64,000 bases of DNA from Cherax quadricarinatus (taxonomy: Eukaryota > Arthropoda > Malacostraca > Decapoda > Parastacidae), in contig NC_091374.1 in the NCBI RefSeq assembly GCF_038502225.1, forward strand, positions 11,712,981 to 11,776,980. The letters run 5' to 3'. How positions within the stretch are numbered: position 1 is the first letter of the stretch; each line of letters begins with the position of its first letter. Of this stretch, positions 10,026-20,798 are shown in pieces. Both the position numbers and the translations under genes were made by a program. The notes under the pieces are model-generated. The model saw nothing but the letters and a program-made list of their open reading frames with translations, had not been told where the DNA came from and did no database searches.

Positions 10026-10885
10026 TTTTGTATATGTAATTTTTTTTTTACTTGTACTCGTTGCCAGTTGTATACAGTAAGACTCGAAGTATATATACTG
10101 GGTCGCTTTTCACTCAGTTTGTGGATCACGTTAACCAGGGCAGTACCCGGAAGGCTCTAACAAAGATTTTCTCTTGCTCCAATACTCGTCTTTTTCTCAA
10201 CCCGTCTAAGATGTTCCCTTTCTCGGAAATATTAAAACTCTTGCAGCATTTCTTGTGTTTGCGTTTGAGAGAGAACAAAGGAAAAATATTAAACTTTAAG
10301 ATATTTTCTTTGATTTTTTCATTTTTTAATCGACATTTTACTTTTTCCCTTCCCTCACTCGTTTTGTTGTACTCGAGTACAAGGATTCAATTTTAGCTCC
10401 TGGTCCTATCACTTAATTGGCCCTGACCAGGCTTACTCATTCCAAGCCTGTCATACCTGTTCTGAAGGCGGTGTATGGAGTTTGAATCTATCATTTTTCG
10501 TCCAGGAATTATATTTTCTGATCACCCTGAAGAATTATTTCCAGACATTCCGTTATTCTCTCTAAAACCCTTCCTGTCCACCCTACTATGCCTTCTGTAC
10601 AACATTGCTCAAGATGAATTAGATATGTGCACCACCTCAGAATCGATATGGACTATTATTGTAAAACACGATGTATGAATGCCAGTGTGGCTACCAGTAG
10701 TGCTCTGGTTGCGCATCCCGGCATACTCTCATCCACATTTCCAGTGCTCTCATTATCTGTTACCTTTTTCTACTGTAGTCATGTGTTTTATGCAAATTTA
10801 CCTCTAAATTTATTTCCTGTGTTCACTGCCCAAACCAACTGTTTTAACCATTTCATTTTTTTTATATTTCCATCTACACTTTCAT
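10026..10885. other. No recognisable gene
   Basis: Pyrimidine-leaning AT-rich sequence. Reading frames of 67-119 codons occur but show no family motif, and the longest runs into the TA array, so they are probably chance. Confidence 0.5.
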
Positions 10886-10887
10886 CT

Positions 10888-10888
10888 T

Positions 10889-10979
<91 letters not shown>

Positions 10980-10987
10980 TATATAAA
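10888..10987. repeat. (GT)n(TA)n microsatellite
   Basis: Short GT run followed by about 70 bp of TA, forming the left flank of a MITE. Confidence 0.95.
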
Positions 10988-11375
10988 TGTCGTGCCGAAT
11001 ATGTAAAACTGGTCAGTTAGCAAGAACTCATTTAAAATTAAGTCCTTTCTGAAATTTTCTCTTACACGTTTAAAGATATATTTTTTTTCATTAACGTTAA
11101 TGTAAAAATTTTTAATTTTGCACCAAAAGAATCTTAGAAAACTTACCTAACCTTTATTATAACAAGAACAATTTATTTTAGCCTAACCCAACTAAATATA
11201 TTTTAAATACGTTTACAATAATTTAATACTAAACAAACACAATCAGATATATTTTGTTCGTTAGGTTCAGAATGATTTTGGCGAAATTATTGCATACACA
11301 AATTTTCACTTGTCCTATATGGCAAGATGAGCGTTGCTATTTAAGCCAAGATCGCAAGTTCTGCCTATTCGGCAC

Positions 11376-11379
<4 letters not shown>
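10988..11379 (+). mobile_element. TA-nested MITE, complete copy (copy 2), 392 bp
   Basis: Begins TGTCGTGCCGAATATGTAAA and ends CTGCCTATTCGGCACGACA: perfect 14 bp terminal inverted repeats (TGTCGTGCCGAATA) that continue imperfectly for several more bases. (TA)n flanks both sides, so a TA target duplication cannot be told apart from the array. The interior is noncoding and contains TTCGTTAGGTTCAGAATGAT and ACCTAACC-like text. TIR-plus-TA architecture suggests a non-autonomous Tc1/mariner-type element (inference). Confidence 0.85.
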
Positions 11380-11433
<54 letters not shown>

Positions 11434-11464
11434 TATATATATATATATACATACATATATATAT
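11380..11464. repeat. (TA)n microsatellite
   Basis: Right flank of the MITE, with one AATTA interruption and ATACATAC at its end. Confidence 0.95.
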
Positions 11465-11801
11465 TTTTTTTTCAACAAGTCGGCCATCTCCCACCGAGGC
11501 AGGGTGACCCAAAAAAGAAAGAAAATCCCCAAAAAAGAAAATACTTTCATCATTCAACACTTTCACCACACTCACACATTATCACTGCTTTTGCAGAGGT
11601 GCTCAGAATACAACAGTTTAGAAGCATATACGTATAAAGATACACAACATATCCCTCCAAACTGCCAATATCCCAAACCCCTCCTTTAAAGTGCAGGCAT
11701 TGTACTTCCCATTTTCAGGACTCAAGTCCGACTATATGAAAATAACCGGTTTCCCTGAATCCCTTCACTAAATATTACCCTGCTCACACTCCAACAGATC
11801 G
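11465..11801 (-). mobile_element. 3' UTR of the RTE-like element
   Basis: On the minus strand this follows the RT stop codon and ends with GGTCACCCTGCCTCGGTGGG, AGATGGCCGACTTGTTGAAA and an A-rich terminus at 11465-11473. The same terminal motif recurs alone at 47.89 kb. No coding. Confidence 0.8.
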
Positions 11802-13223
11802 TCAGGTCCCAAGTATCATTCGTCTCCATTCACTCCTATCTAACACGCTCATGCACGCTTGCTGGAAGTCCAGGCCCCTCGCCCACAAAACCTCCTTTAC
11901 CCCCTCTTTCCAACCATTTCGAGGACGACCCCTACCCCGCCTTCCTTCCCCTATAGATTTATATGCTTTCCATGTCATTCTACTTTGATCCATTCTCTCT
12001 AAATGACCAAACCACCTCAACAACCCCTCTTCTGCCCTCTGACTAATACTTTTATGAACTCCACACCTTCTCCTAATTTCCACATTCCGAATTTTCTGCA
12101 TAATATTTACACCACACATTGCCCTTAGACAGGACATCTCCACTGCCTCCAACCGTCTCCTCGCTGCTGCATTTACCACCCAAGCTTCACATCCATATAA
12201 GAGTGTTGGTACTACTATACTTTCATACATTCCCTTCTTTGCCTCCATAGATAACGTTTTTTGACTCCACATATACCTCAACGCACCACTCACCTTTTTT
12301 CCCTCATCAATTCTATGATTAACCTCATCCTTCATAAATCCATCCGCCGACACGTCAACTCCCAAGTATCTGAAAACATTCTCTTCTTCCATACTCCTCC
12401 TCCCCAATTTGATATCCAATTTTTCTTTATCTAAATCATTTGATACCCTCATCACCTTACTCTTTTCTGTGTTCACTTTCAACTTTCTACCTTTACACAC
12501 ATTCTCAAACTCATCCATTAACCTTTGCAATTTTTCTTTAGAATCTCCCATAAGCACAGTATCATCAGCAAAAAGTAACTGTGTCAATTCCCATTTTAAA
12601 TTTGATTCCCCATAATTTAATCCCACCCCTCTCCCGAACACCCTAGCATTTACTTCTTTTACAACCCCATCTATAAATATATTAAACAACCATGGTGACA
12701 TTACACATCCCTGTCTAAGACCTACTTTTACCGGGAAGTAATCTCCCTCTCTTCTACACACCCTAACCTGAGCCTCACTATCCTCATAAAAGCTCTTTAC
12801 AGCATTTAGTAACTTACCACCTATTCCATATACTTGCAACATCTGCCACATTGCTCCTCTATCCACACTATCATATGCCTTTTCTAAATCCATAAATGCA
12901 ATAAAAACTTCCCTACCTTTATCTAAATACTGTTCACATATATGCTTCAATGTAAACACTTGATCTACACATCCCCTACCCACTCTGAAGCCTCCCTGCT
13001 CATCCGCAATCCTACATTCTGTCTTACCTCTAATTCTTTCAGTTATAACCCTACCGTATACTTTTCCTGGTATACTCAGTAAACTTATTCCTCTATAATT
13101 TTTACAATCTCTTTTGTCCCCTTTCCCTTTATATAAAGGGACTATACATGCTCTCCGCCAATCCCTAGGTACCTTCCCCTCTTTCATACATTTATTAAAT
13201 AAAAGTACCAGCCACTCCAACAC
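11802..13223 (-). pseudogene. RTE-like non-LTR retrotransposon reverse transcriptase
   Basis: 473 codons without a stop. It copies element RNA at the insertion site. RT landmarks: WRRACIVPLYKGKGD about residues 23-37, NYRGISLLSIPGKVYGRVI about 42-60, palm motif A FMDLEKAYDSVDR about 110-122 (Asp112), VGLRQGCVMSPWLFNIFI about 167-184 and active site LLFADDTVL about 216-224. C-terminal features are FRYLGVDVSADG, LLYGCEAWVV and [20 protein letters not shown], typical of RTE-like/endonuclease-RT elements. There is no true ATG here: the frame opens at a GTG, because a one-base loss just upstream disconnects the N-terminal part. No endonuclease domain remains. Confidence 0.88.
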
Positions 13224-13362
13224 TATATCCCCCCTGCTTTTAACATTTCTGTCATGATCCCATCAGTTCCAGCTGCTTTACCCCCTTTCATTCTACGTAA
13301 TGCCTCACATACCTCCACCACACTTACATTCTGCTCTTCTTCACTCCTAAAAGATGGTAGTA
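13224..13362 (-). pseudogene. Frameshifted N-terminal piece of the same RTE-like RT
   Basis: In a shifted frame the minus strand reads [20 protein letters not shown] and GKAAGTDGIMTEMLKA, the standard start of this RT, followed by a run of six G (13228-13233). Seven G would restore GGDIVLEW in frame, so a single-base loss in a homopolymer broke the gene. The element stops at about 13362; the endonuclease half is missing. Confidence 0.8.
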
Positions 13363-13446
13363 AAAGCATAGGTCAGAGGGCTGAAGAGGGTTTGTTGAGG
13401 TGGTTTGGTCATTTAGAAAATTAATCAAAGTAGAATAACATGGAGA
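13363..13446 (+). mobile_element. Oppositely oriented fragment of the same RTE-like family
   Basis: Plus-strand text CAGAGGGCTGAAGAGGGTTT and GAGGTGGTTTGGTCATTTAG encodes the [15 protein letters not shown] motif, which is also present in the main copy on the other strand. It is therefore a second insertion or rearranged piece, not a 5' inversion of the main copy. Confidence 0.7.
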
Positions 13447-13448
13447 GC

Positions 13449-14173
<725 letters not shown>

Positions 14174-14261
14174 TATATCTCCACTACCCTGAAATTGACA
14201 TCTTATTCTTATTTTACATAAATTCTTTGTTGTATTTGTAAAAGTTCCACTCCTTATTTCC

Positions 14262-14335
14262 TTATTATTATTATTATTATTATTAATGGGAAATGCCTCA
14301 ACTCGTAGTCATAAAAGGCTTGAATGTTCACTTTC
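14262..14335 (-). repeat. (ATT)n plus diverged Repeat B end
   Basis: ATT units are followed by AATGGGAAATGCCTCAACTC and GTAGTCATAAAAGGCTTGAA, recognisable as a decayed reversed Repeat B 3' end. Confidence 0.5.
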
Positions 14336-16107
14336 AATATTCTCTTCACCCAGAGGTCAGTGCACCTTCTATCTCCTAATATCATCTCATACTGACACAC
14401 TTACAGTAATCGGTAATGTCCTGCCTTGTTAACATGGGTGACACACCCGGAGTGACACTTGATCCCTTGGTAATGCTTTTTTGTGCTGTTCTTGTTGAGT
14501 GTGTTGTGTGTTCCTCGCCTCCTAAGGTTGCTCACAGAGAAGGTATGAAGGGCATGGCCGACAACCTAATGCTTTGTACTAGTTTACAACATATTACAGA
14601 TGGTGGTGGTTTGTACCAGTGATAGCGTAGTGTGTGAATAGGAGTGAGTGAGAAAGGTAGAGAGGAAGGGAGGATGGAAGAGAGGAAGAAAAAGGGAAGT
14701 GATAATGGAAGAGAGGGAGAAAAAGGGAGGGGGAGAGAGACCGAGGAAATGGAGAGAGACGGTTAGTTAGGCCTGTGGACACATTATATAATTGCATAAA
14801 TAGTCATAAGAGTTAAATTCTAAAATTAAAGCGTCATTCTTACAATTTTTTTCTTATTCATTTTTTCATGAGGAGTTTTGTGTTTTCTCAAATCCGATAA
14901 TGTAAAACATTGAGAGCAATTTACCAATCAGTAAATGCTAAGTTATGATTAATATTATTGTTAGTTATTTTTGATACTTTGTCGGCATCTTAATTTAAAA
15001 ACTGTCTCAAAATCTGAACATCACTAAGGTTGCACAAAGTATATTAGTTGTTTTTATTGATATAAGCTTTAATCTGTTTTTGCAGTGTGAACAGTTTTTC
15101 TTTATATTTTGCGTAACTGATTGTCACCGCAAATAACTCTTTGGGCGTAGAAAATGTAGAAAATATGATTTTTTTAAACTCCCATTAAAATATAAATGTT
15201 TAATTTACTTGTAAAATAATAAATTTCTTCCTTGGCTCGTGCCTTTATTTCACAATGAAGTAATGATTGTTTTTTTTGTAAATAGTTTGTATTAAAATAA
15301 CTTTTTAATATTTTTAATTATGTCTCGTTTATAAATTACGTTTACAGCACACAAGAGTAAATATCATTTTATAAAAGCATAACAACAACTAAATAATGGT
15401 AATTTCTTCATTGCCTCTATATTTATAATTAAAATATGCAATTTTAGGCACCAGCTTTGTCAGCAGATTACTTCTCCATTATATAGGGCACCAAACTGCA
15501 GTTTATAAATATTTGTTTATGCATAAAGTATATTCGTAGTAAATAACAATTGTAATATTAGATACACAATTTTAAAATTGCTTTTACATGCTCAGTAATA
15601 ACCCACATTAATTGTTCTGTATATTTCGACACCATGCTGGGGTAATATTCACATCACCTTGAACAAAATAGAGGCAAGTGTAGATCGTATCAAAACAAAT
15701 CAGCAGTTAATGCTCAGGCTATCCATCTTTTTAAGATCAATCTACCAGATTTCAGTATTGTCAGTTCTGAATCACAGAAAGCACACACACACATTGAAAG
15801 ATAAACCGAAGAACCTCTCATACTGTCCTTGTGTAGAAATAAGTCGTGAAGAGGAAAAACCGTAGAAACATGCATAAAAGTCAAGGCAGTGGGAGATAAG
15901 ACAGCAGAGCTCAAATCACGAGTGTTTTGAAAATGAGATCAATGAGAATGTACATACAAGAGAGAGGCTTATAGAGAAGAAAAGATGCGGGAATATGTTT
16001 ATAGAAGTAGACTGAGCAAGACAGCGTCTGTGACGCTCAATGACGGGAAGATAATTTTGGAGGAGGGCCACCTTACGGGAGACCAACAATCCCTCCCTGA
16101 TATGTTA
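14336..16107. other. No recognisable gene
   Basis: Very AT-rich from 14.8 to 15.6 kb, with a GA-rich patch at 14.64-14.76 kb. No coding or repeat motif recognised. Confidence 0.55.
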
Positions 16108-16291
16108 AGTTGATAATTGAGACACTTGTGCAGCATTCGAGTATCTTTATTCTGGAAACGTTTCGCCACTAAGTGGCTTCAATCCAATGCAGAGAAAGGA
16201 GGCGAAACGTTTCCTGAATAAAGATAACCAAATGTTGCACAAGTGTCTCATTTGTCAACTTATAGGTTTTGTAAATCATTTATTCACGACG
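16108..16291 (+). mobile_element. Hairpin element family F2
   Basis: Inverted arms span 16108-16260: GAGACACTTGTGCAGCATTC, ATCTTTATTCTGGAAACG and TTTCGCC on the left, their near-complement on the right, then a single-copy tail TATAGGTTTTGTAAATCATT. Flanking TGTTAAG occurs at 16103-16109 and 16292-16298, a possible 7 bp target duplication. The minus strand of the left arm has TTGGA, GCCAC and GTGGCGAAACGTTTCCAG. Further F2 copies lie near 38.5, 47.6 and 51.3 kb. Confidence 0.75.
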
Positions 16292-16704
16292 TGTTAAGGT
16301 CAGGATGGCCAACACTTAGTTATTAGGTACGACCAGACGGGCACCTTTAAGAGTTTTCCTAAATTTATTTTTCTTCCTCCAACCTTTCGATTTTATTTCG
16401 TTCCTAACTCAAGACTGTCTCATCCAGTCGGCTTTAAGTTTTCAACATTTGTGTACGGTAACGAGGACTAGATTCTTGGAACAACTGGTAAATTGATTCA
16501 GGTACAGGTATACATAAATACAGTTACATAAATTATCACACATAGCAGCATGTGTAGATTACCTAGGATGTTGCCAGCTTCAGAATATCAACTCTGGTGT
16601 ATCCGACAAGACGGTTTATTTAATGCAGTATGTAGTAGATGTCATTTTGCCATTTTTGATATCGAAATGATATGGCATTATTTTACCTTGTTGTATAATT
16701 TTCT

Positions 16705-16835
16705 CTTGCTTCTGGTAAAGGGCTTTTGATCCTAAGAACTGGGCTTACCTTCCTCTTTGATCGTATTTAAATACCTCCCATTCCACAGGATCTATGACTC
16801 CTACGGGTTTATTGCTTTCGGTTGAAAATATAATC
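16705..16835 (+). repeat. Repeat B copy, diverged
   Basis: GGGCTTTTGATCCTAAGAAC, ATACCTCCCATTCC and CCTACGGGTTTATTGCTTTC then AAAATATAATC, the same order as other copies. Confidence 0.7.
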
Positions 16836-17139
16836 GTTGTGAATGGCATTGATCCCCAATGGCTGATGCATCTTATGAAATGGAACGTTTCGCGGGTTTA
16901 GGTTTTAAACTTTGCTGATGTTTTTTTATCCAAGGGAAGCACTGTCTTGAAGTTTAGTTGTGCAAGTTATCACGTGCCAGTTTCATCAATTAAAATGGTT
17001 TCTTCCTATCAAAAATAAGTCTGTGTTTGACTATTTGGTTATCATAGGCTAAGTTGGCGTGCTAAAAAATATTTAGCATAGACAGGACTCGCGGCAATGG
17101 TTTTAAATCGGAAAAAAATCAGATTCGGGAAGGATATAG

Positions 17140-17300
17140 GAAAGTACTGGTTTGGTAACAGTCGTGGATGAGTGGAACAAACTCCCGAGTACCGTCATAG
17201 AAGCTAAGACGTTGTTTAGTTTTAAAAATAGATTGGTTAAATACATGAGTGGGTGTGAGTTGGACCTGACCAGCTTGTGCTTCTAGATTCTGGCTTTTGT
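17140..17300 (+). pseudogene. C-terminal fossil and 3' UTR of an L2-like RT
   Basis: Reads VVDEWNKLPSTVIEAKTLFS then FKNRLVKYMSG, the conserved C-terminal tail of this RT group (compare VVSKWNSLASEVV and the following SFKKR in the element at the window start). It then runs into GTGTGAGTTGGACCTGACCA, the same 3' UTR as at 6.12 kb. 5'-truncated. Confidence 0.75.
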
Positions 17301-17919
17301 AGGCTGCAATTTGCTTTTCTTAAAATTAGAAAAAATTAATTGCTACCTTCTAAGCTTAAAAATGATAATGCAAATTACTAAATTATTTAAAGGTCTTCTC
17401 TAAGATCTGGGATATATATGGGTAGTATAATTCATCACAGCGAAACACACGAATGAATTCCTATATGTGTGTATACAGTGTCTTGATTATAAGATACTGC
17501 AACACCAATGAAGAACATTGGCCATTAAACTTCTATTTTATTATGACAGATGTATGCCGTGCACCTCCATCACGCAGATTAGTTTTGTGGGGTGGTTGTT
17601 ACGATATTGAACAGCCTGGGTAAACGTATAAATTTGGGGTTGCTGGCCCGGTTGGGCGTAAATCATAGCAGGATTCAGGATAACTGTACAGTGGGCGAGG
17701 TGAGAGGGAGGTTACGAGGCGGCCGAGGACACCTTAGTTGCCACTATAACATTCACACTGGCCTTCTCTATTTTGTTAGAAATTAGTAATAAATATTTGT
17801 ATGTTTGTGCATGTGGCCCATTATTATTTTCTTAGAATCATGTTTTGAGGGATTTGTGAACGAAAATATGCACGCGCACACGCACGCACGCACGCACAGA
17901 TAAACACAGCTCTTGGAGT
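17301..17919. other. No recognisable gene
   Basis: Unique-looking; a short ACGC-repeat run at about 17875-17900. Confidence 0.5.
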
Positions 17920-18010
17920 AAGGAGAGAGAGTGGACCTAGTAGGGATCAGCGAAGAGGCGTGGCCAGGAGCTGTGACACGACCCCTGCAACCACAAATAG
18001 GTGAATACAG
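17920..18010 (+). mobile_element. Orphan 3' tail of the L2-like element
   Basis: GATCAGCGAAGAGGCGTGGC, GACCCCTGCAACCACAAATA and GGTGAATAC repeat the 3' tail after the RT at 1.46 kb. A very short 5'-truncated insertion. Confidence 0.8.
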
Positions 18011-18397
18011 ATCATATATACACCGAGAGAGGTATATGTGTATAGAAGAAGGGATATTAATTTTTGAAATTACTTTTTTATTCAGTTTTATATATTTTCA
18101 ACAGGTGACCTATATATATATTCTTCCATTACAGGTTGAAAAGAATGTTCCATTCTTATTTGGTCCTTCTGTGGGCTTGTAAATTTATATACTGTATTAT
18201 CGTCGTATCTGCTCATGTTTTCTTATCTTCCAACGACGTCATTTCTAGTGCTTTCAATTATAATATTTCATGATTTTTATATCTGTAATTCATTTTATTG
18301 CATGTCTGGATTTTTTTCCTTTTTTTTCTCAATGTTCGAACAACATACTACTGCGGCATATATTGTATTCATCTCTAGCATATCACCAGTTGTTTCA

Positions 18398-18485
18398 GTA
18401 TTTCTCCATCCTTATTTAAAATTTTCAGTATTTCTCCATCCTTATTTAAAATTTTCAGTATTTCTCCATCCTTATTTGAAGCTCT
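18398..18485. repeat. Three tandem 30 bp units
   Basis: CAGTATTTCTCCATCCTTAT plus TTAAAATTTT repeated almost exactly three times; the third ends in TTTGAAG. Confidence 0.95.
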
Positions 18486-18764
18486 TTCCTCTTCGTCCAC
18501 TTCATTTTCGTCTTAGTCTTCTCTATGAACATCTTTCACGTTTTTTCTATAGCATGCAGATTATATCACTTTGAAAACAGTGCATAAATTATATACTGGA
18601 TACTAATTTTACGCAGTAAACATAAAATATAAAATTATCCCATGAAAATTCAGTTCCATAAAATCTCCCACGAGGTAGAAAAGATATATATACCTGTAGT
18701 GTTATACGCATTATTCTTGGAGAAGTTTGAGCTACCTCAGTCACCTTTCTCTCGCTCTCTTTTA

Positions 18765-18895
18765 CACAGGGTTTCGCAAGGTTAGGTTAAGGATTCCTAA
18801 CTTTATTTACAAGCTAAGAGTTGTTACCTACATAAGCTAATTTGAAAGCCTTTTTGTTGTGAAACACGAATAGAGAACAGGATGAAGTTGAAGCC
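18765..18895 (+). repeat. Dispersed repeat C
   Basis: CCTAACTTTATTTACAAGCT, TTACCTACATAAGCTAATTT, GAAAGCCTTTTTGTTGTGA and AGAGAACAGGATGAA are matched in order by 49515-49622. The family is unknown to me. Confidence 0.65.
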
Positions 18896-18982
18896 ATCTG
18901 TGGGCCAGCTATTTCATTTGGTTACCTGACTTTATTTCGTCGATGTCATAGTATACGAACTTGTTCCAGACTCGAGCCATCC

Positions 18983-19008
18983 TTTCTCTCTCTCTCTCTC
19001 TCTCTCTC
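18983..19008. repeat. (TC)n microsatellite
   Basis: Thirteen or so TC units. Confidence 0.9.
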
Positions 19009-19414
19009 TGAAATTTAAATATATCCTTAGATGTGTTTATCGTGGTTTTTATTTTTTCCTTGCGGCACTCCAGTAACACGCACAGTGGCACCCAGAGAGG
19101 TAATCCATCACAGCGCTGATGTACAAGTCCTCCTGGGAAATATGCACTTGAGAGCCGCCTGGCGTGTCGAGCCACACTCCCCCCTACCTTCTCCCTACAC
19201 CCTTGTTACTACTCTCTCCCTCCCTGGAGAGTGAGACAAGGTGGAAAGTGAGGGAATAAAAGCAGGAAATGAATGATACGTGTGTGTAGGAAGCAAAGGG
19301 AATATTTGACAGGTTAGGAGGGGAGAGCATGGGAGGGAATACTTAGAAAGTGAAAGGTATGGCATTTCTAACTTCCTCCAGTAGCAAAGGAGGAATTAGG
19401 ATGTTGGTAGTGGA
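19009..19414. other. No recognisable gene
   Basis: A modestly GC-rich patch at about 19060-19210 has an open minus-strand frame, but no motif I recognise. Confidence 0.4.
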
Positions 19415-19800
19415 GTAAAGTACGTATGAAGAAAGTGGTGGTGTGAGGTTTGACGTGTTGGTAAGAAAGTTGCATGGTGAGAGAGAAGCAGAAAGTAATT
19501 ATAGAGATAGTTTAAGGGGCAAGAAAGTGATTGCAAGAAAATTGGTGAATGTGAAAGTGGTTGCAAAATAATGGGAAATAAACTGCTTATTGCAGGAAAA
19601 TGGGGAAAAAATGTATATGGTGGCAGGGTAGTGAGGAAGAAAGTGGTATGGTGTAATACTGGGAAAGAAAGCGGCATGACGTGTGCGTAGTCAGGAAGAA
19701 AGTGGAATGCCTTTAGAGTGCGTGTAATAGTGTGGCGTCAGTGTGTAAGGAAGAAAGTAGTGTGGCTTCAGGGTAATGGAATGCAAAGTTGGTGTCACTT
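19415..19800. repeat. Degenerate purine-rich tandem repeat
   Basis: The word GGAAGAAAGTGG and close variants recur every 40-60 bp along with GTGTGGTGT-like text. The units are too decayed to define exactly. Confidence 0.6.
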
Positions 19801-20798
19801 TAAAAACAAGGTATATCTTTAAAGAATAAATTAACTGAGAAACCGTTAGGGAGAGAGATAAAAAAAAATAGGAAGAATATTGGTTATGAACATTAAAATG
19901 GTATAAAATACAGCATTGGTTATGCAGTAATGCAGCAGGGAAGCAAGGAGCGTGGAGAATGAAAGGGAAAGGTAATGGCGTGGGGAATAAAATAACAGGC
20001 TTAGAAGTATGCAGGGTAATAATATAAGCAATAAAGTGCTATTACACAGAAATAAACGTATGTTCCAGGCGTCATTCCTTAGAGTTCTGGTGAAGGAACC
20101 AGACTATAATAACATAGGCTATAATAATATACCTAACTATAGTTCAGTAATATCACATTTTTCTTGCTTTTTTTATGCTGGAACAATTTTTTTTAGATTA
20201 AATTAAGGTCTAGATCCAGCGGTTTATGGGTTTAAAAAAAACTTGAGGGCGTCTTTTCAGATCAAATAAGTCAGATGGATGATAAATTGATGCTTGGGGC
20301 AAACACGACCATTAATTTGAACCCTGTCGCAGGAGGTTGTGTTTTAGACGCCTCTTTCTCCACCTTCATACAGTACTGAAACACCGCAAACCTATTCATT
20401 AACACAAAATAATACACTGCGTTAACTGGGCTGTGGCTGGGGCATATACAGGAAAATGTAGCGTTTCATTATTTAATATTCTTTCATCCGTTTTCACGAA
20501 AATTTGAGCATACTTAACCTATTCTCTCACCATGTTGACCATAATTATCGTCGACCAACCGCCACCATCATTATCTTATTATAAATCATCAGGCATCGTC
20601 ATCATTATTCTTCTTTCTACTACAATGGCTATTCCACAGTCATCCCTCCACTAGCATCACCTCTCCCTGTTATTAACTTTATTGCGCAGGCTGCATTACC
20701 TTCAAATAAGCTTATATATTTAAGCGAGCACTTAAGATGGTTAAAAAAGAAGCCCAGTTTTTTTTTCTTTTAACCATGAAGATGCTCATCGACTCTGT
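19801..20798. other. No recognisable gene
   Basis: Unique-looking AT-rich sequence; no motif. Confidence 0.5.
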
